A model generated the notes under the pieces. The model made no database searches. It saw only the letters and a program-made list of their open reading frames with translations, and was not told where the DNA came from. Below are positions 40,821 to 42,440 of a DNA stretch of 42,440 bases, in pieces. This DNA is from Taishania sp. (GTDB lineage Bacteria; Bacteroidota; Bacteroidia; Flavobacteriales_D; Crocinitomicaceae), in assembly GCA_030150045.1 (NCBI GenBank), contig JASLGM010000029.1, positions 1-42,440 on the forward strand, written 5' to 3'. The translations under genes were made by a program, and so were the position numbers. Numbering within the stretch: position 1 is the stretch's first letter; each line of letters starts with the position of its first letter.

Positions 40821-42089
40821 TTAGATGATTTTGGCGGTTAATGATTCGTTTGATTGAGCAAATAACTTTTGTCTGAGCAGCTGCATATCATCACTTACCT
40901 TTTGTTCTACAACTTTAGCATAAATCTGCGTGGTACGAATGCTGTTGTGTCCAAGCATGGTACTAACTGTTTCAATAGGAACTCCGTTTGCGAGCGTGAT
41001 AGTTGTTGCAAAGGTATGGCGTGCGATATGGGAGGTTAACTTCTTGTTGATTCCACAGATGTCTGCTATTTCTTTCAAATAGGCATTGTAACGCTGATTG
41101 CTGTTTACAGGGAGTAATTTATCGTATTTGGTACAATATTCATTGTTTCGGTATTTTTCAATCATCTGCAAAGCTACAGGAAGCAAGGGAACACTTTCTT
41201 TTGTCCCTGTTTTTTGGCGTAAAGTTGATAACCACAAATTACCGTCCAAACCTTTCATCACTGCATTTTGTCTGAATTCATATACATCGGAATAGGCAAA
41301 ACCTGTGTAGCAACAAAATATAAATACATCCCGGACCTCTTCCAAACGTGGGGAGTGGAGTTTTTTGTTTAAAAGGGTATTGATTTCGTCCTGGTTTAAA
41401 ATCTTTCTTTCCGGATTGGTGTAAGAACATTTGAACTGATTGAAAGGATTTGAGGGAATCCAATCTAAACCAACTGCCATGTTCATGATCTTTTTGAGGT
41501 TTTTGATGTACTTATGTGCGGTATTGGATTGGAGCTTATCAATGGTCAACAAATAATGTTCAAACTCTGTTACAAACCGTAAACGCATTTCAGGCAGGGG
41601 CATATTGTCTTTTTTGTATTGGTGCTGCATGAATGCTACAACTTTGTTTTTGGTAATGATGTAACGGGTATAAGTTTTAGAAACAACTTTGCCAATTTTG
41701 ACTTGTTCGGATAGTTTTAAATTGTGGTAGTCGAAAGCTTCGAGGATGGTTTTGTATTTGGGTTGTTCTTCAACGTCTCTGCCCAGGTATTTATCCCGAA
41801 TTTCTTTACTGGTTGTGCTTCCTTTTTGTGTTATTTCCAATACAAAAAGATGGTTGATTTCGGAACGTATTTTTTCCAGTTTGTTATTGATTAACAAAGC
41901 ACTTTTATGGGTGTTCTTGACTTTGGATTTTTTCGTATCCCAATCGCTTAACGAAACATAAAAGTTGGTTGAAAATTCTGCTCGTTTACTTTCAATGTAA
42001 AGACGAACATAAATCTGCGCTTCTCCATTTCTGGTTCTTTGCTTGTTCGGGTAGAACAAAAAGCTGATTTTTTGATTTGTACTTGCCAT
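40821..42089 (-). CDS. Tyrosine recombinase, island integrase
   Basis: A 422-aa integrase from the ATG at 42089 (MASTNQKISFLFYPNKQRTR); an ATG at 42131 would add 14 residues that do not fit the family. Order: arm-binding domain (1-90), SAM-like core-binding domain (about 105-210), catalytic domain. The C-terminal catalytic set is clear: H-I-A-R-H in LTSHIARHTFATTI, LGHNSIRTTQ, and the nucleophile in IYAKV. At the usual position of the first arginine it reads TGFAYSDV, with no arginine, as in IntDOT-like enzymes. It lies beside the tRNA-Lys attachment site and is followed by symE. Confidence 0.92.
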   Translation of the reverse strand: MASTNQKISFLFYPNKQRTRNGEAQIYVRLYIESKRAEFSTNFYVSLSDWDTKKSKVKNTHKSALLINNKLEKIRSEINHLFVLEITQKGSTTSKEIRDKYLGRDVEEQPKYKTILEAFDYHNLKLSEQVKIGKVVSKTYTRYIITKNKVVAFMQHQYKKDNMPLPEMRLRFVTEFEHYLLTIDKLQSNTAHKYIKNLKKIMNMAVGLDWIPSNPFNQFKCSYTNPERKILNQDEINTLLNKKLHSPRLEEVRDVFIFCCYTGFAYSDVYEFRQNAVMKGLDGNLWLSTLRQKTGTKESVPLLPVALQMIEKYRNNEYCTKYDKLLPVNSNQRYNAYLKEIADICGINKKLTSHIARHTFATTITLANGVPIETVSTMLGHNSIRTTQIYAKVVEQKVSDDMQLLRQKLFAQSNESLTAKII

Positions 42090-42184
42090 AATCTTACTGA
42101 TAATTTGGTTACTGTTTCTTAAGCCTATCAAGGGAGAAGCAATAAATCCAAATGTGAATCAGCTAGCAAAATAAGGTTATTATT

Positions 42185-42218
42185 CTGCTGGCTGAATAGC
42201 TGGCTGTTTTTTTGTATT
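42185..42218. repeat. Subterminal repeat, right copy
   Basis: TGCTGGCTGAATAGCTGGCT, then GTTTTTTTG, matches 173-205 in the same orientation. Together with CAGCTAGCA at 42162 this forms a small cluster of related words between integrase and attR, probably arm-type sites. Confidence 0.6.
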
Positions 42219-42302
42219 TGGTTGAATTTCTTTGTTTTTGGTCAAGAAATACAAACGTTAAACTATCAGTAAAATCAAGGAATTTGATGGTGGATAATGA
42301 AA

Positions 42303-42325
42303 AAAGCCACCTTGAAGGTGGCTTT
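42303..42325. terminator. Element-borne terminator for tRNA-Lys
   Basis: AAAGCCACCTT-G-AAGGTGGCTTT is a near-perfect hairpin that ends 4 bp from the 3' end of tRNA-Lys and lies inside the element. Read leftward, it gives the stem and A/T flank needed to end the tRNA transcript that the integration cut off from its own terminator. Confidence 0.8.
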
Positions 42326-42327
42326 CT

Positions 42328-42345
42328 AGTGATCCCGCTGGGATT
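42328..42345. other. attR, 18-bp core at tRNA-Lys 3' end
   Basis: AGTGATCCCGCTGGGATT, identical to 100-117, covers the T-arm and acceptor 3' half of tRNA-Lys. The tRNA stays complete on this side. Confidence 0.92.
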
Positions 42346-42402
42346 CGAACCCAGGACCCATACATTAAAAGTGTATTGCTCTACCAGCTGAGCTACGGAA
42401 TC
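42330..42402 (-). tRNA. tRNA-Lys(UUU)
   Basis: A 73-nt cloverleaf. The acceptor stem GATTCCG/CGGGATC carries one T-G pair, the D arm is AGCTCAGCTGGTAGAGC, the anticodon stem ATACA/TGTAT encloses loop CTTTTAA with anticodon TTT, and the T loop is GGTTCGAATCC. Discriminator A is present and CCA is not encoded. It is the integration target. Confidence 0.96.
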
Positions 42403-42440
42403 TTGTTATTTCAACTGCATTGCTGTAAAAGCGTTGCGGG

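Larger units (their letters stand above)
100..42345. mobile_element. Integrated genomic island at tRNA-Lys
   Basis: The element is bounded by an 18-bp direct repeat that equals the 3' end of the tRNA-Lys gene. A tyrosine recombinase lies next to the intact tRNA copy, followed inward by SymE, RteC, an excisionase-like HTH protein, a replication-initiator-like protein and a DnaC/IstB-like ATPase. The cargo is Thoeris, CBASS, Septu, AbiE and a Tc toxin. I see no relaxase, VirD4-type coupling protein, conjugation gene, portal or terminase. It is therefore not a self-sufficient conjugative element or a conventional tailed prophage. The boundaries are read directly from the sequence; the mode of transfer is inference. 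Confidence 0.9.

Noticed and set aside
100..42345. Tailed prophage
   Set aside because: Integrase, replication genes and holin-like small proteins are present, but there is no terminase, portal, major capsid or tail gene. The two very large genes are Tc toxin components, not tail proteins.

Overview
The window holds one complete integrated genomic island of about 42.2 kb in a Bacteroidota chromosome. The evidence for the phylum is low GC, an RteC-family regulator, a Bacteroides-type tyrosine recombinase, SymE, a DUF6943-like protein, a TIR-STING CBASS and near absence of Shine-Dalgarno sequences. A flavobacterial or sphingobacterial host seems likely, but this is inference. The island sits at the 3' end of a tRNA-Lys(UUU) gene (minus strand, right edge). 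The last 18 bp of that gene are duplicated at 100-117 and 42328-42345, giving attL and attR. The integrase gene lies next to the intact tRNA.

Layout from left to right. (1) 330-2713: a conserved-looking cassette of small unknown genes: a 62-aa helix-rich protein, a 249-aa beta-rich protein, two small membrane proteins and a DUF6943-like protein. (2) 3072-7041, minus strand: a Thoeris operon with ThsA (SIR2 plus SLOG), three intact ThsB TIR proteins, one ThsB-like remnant with an internal deletion, and a terminal ParB/sulfiredoxin-like gene. (3) 7190-8035: about 850 bp of G-rich, purine-biased, repeat- and hairpin-containing DNA with no convincing gene. (4) 8060-10984, minus strand: a CBASS operon with a CD-NTase, an E2-like protein carrying a SEC-C-like zinc motif, and a TIR-STING effector, preceded by two tiny genes. 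(5) 11609-12940, plus strand: a sigma-70-like protein followed by a DUF4065/Panacea-like protein, function unknown. (6) 12937-17901, minus strand: a contiguous run abiEi - abiEii (interrupted by an in-frame stop) - ptuA - ptuB (Septu), headed by a perfect 14-bp inverted repeat.

(7) 18322-36698, plus strand: a complete Tc toxin locus. It has a 3322-aa TcA, two paralogous secreted small proteins, and a 2372-aa TcB-TcC fusion whose variable C-terminus is a GH108-type muramidase. A small lipoprotein gene starts 4 bp downstream and is a strong candidate immunity gene. A displaced Rhs fragment, an IS1-type end and an IS1-family transposase follow. (8) 37867-42089, minus strand: the island's maintenance module, with a DnaC/IstB-like loader, a replication-initiator-like protein, an excisionase-like HTH protein, RteC, SymE and the integrase.

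Taken together this is a defence and toxin island. Thoeris and TIR-STING CBASS both act by destroying NAD+, Septu by nuclease action, and AbiE is a type IV toxin-antitoxin remnant. The most unusual part is the Tc toxin: its payload is a cell-wall hydrolase and is followed by a putative periplasmic immunity lipoprotein, which suggests a bacterial rather than an animal target. No relaxase, coupling protein or conjugation genes were seen, so the island is probably mobilised in trans or behaves like a satellite.
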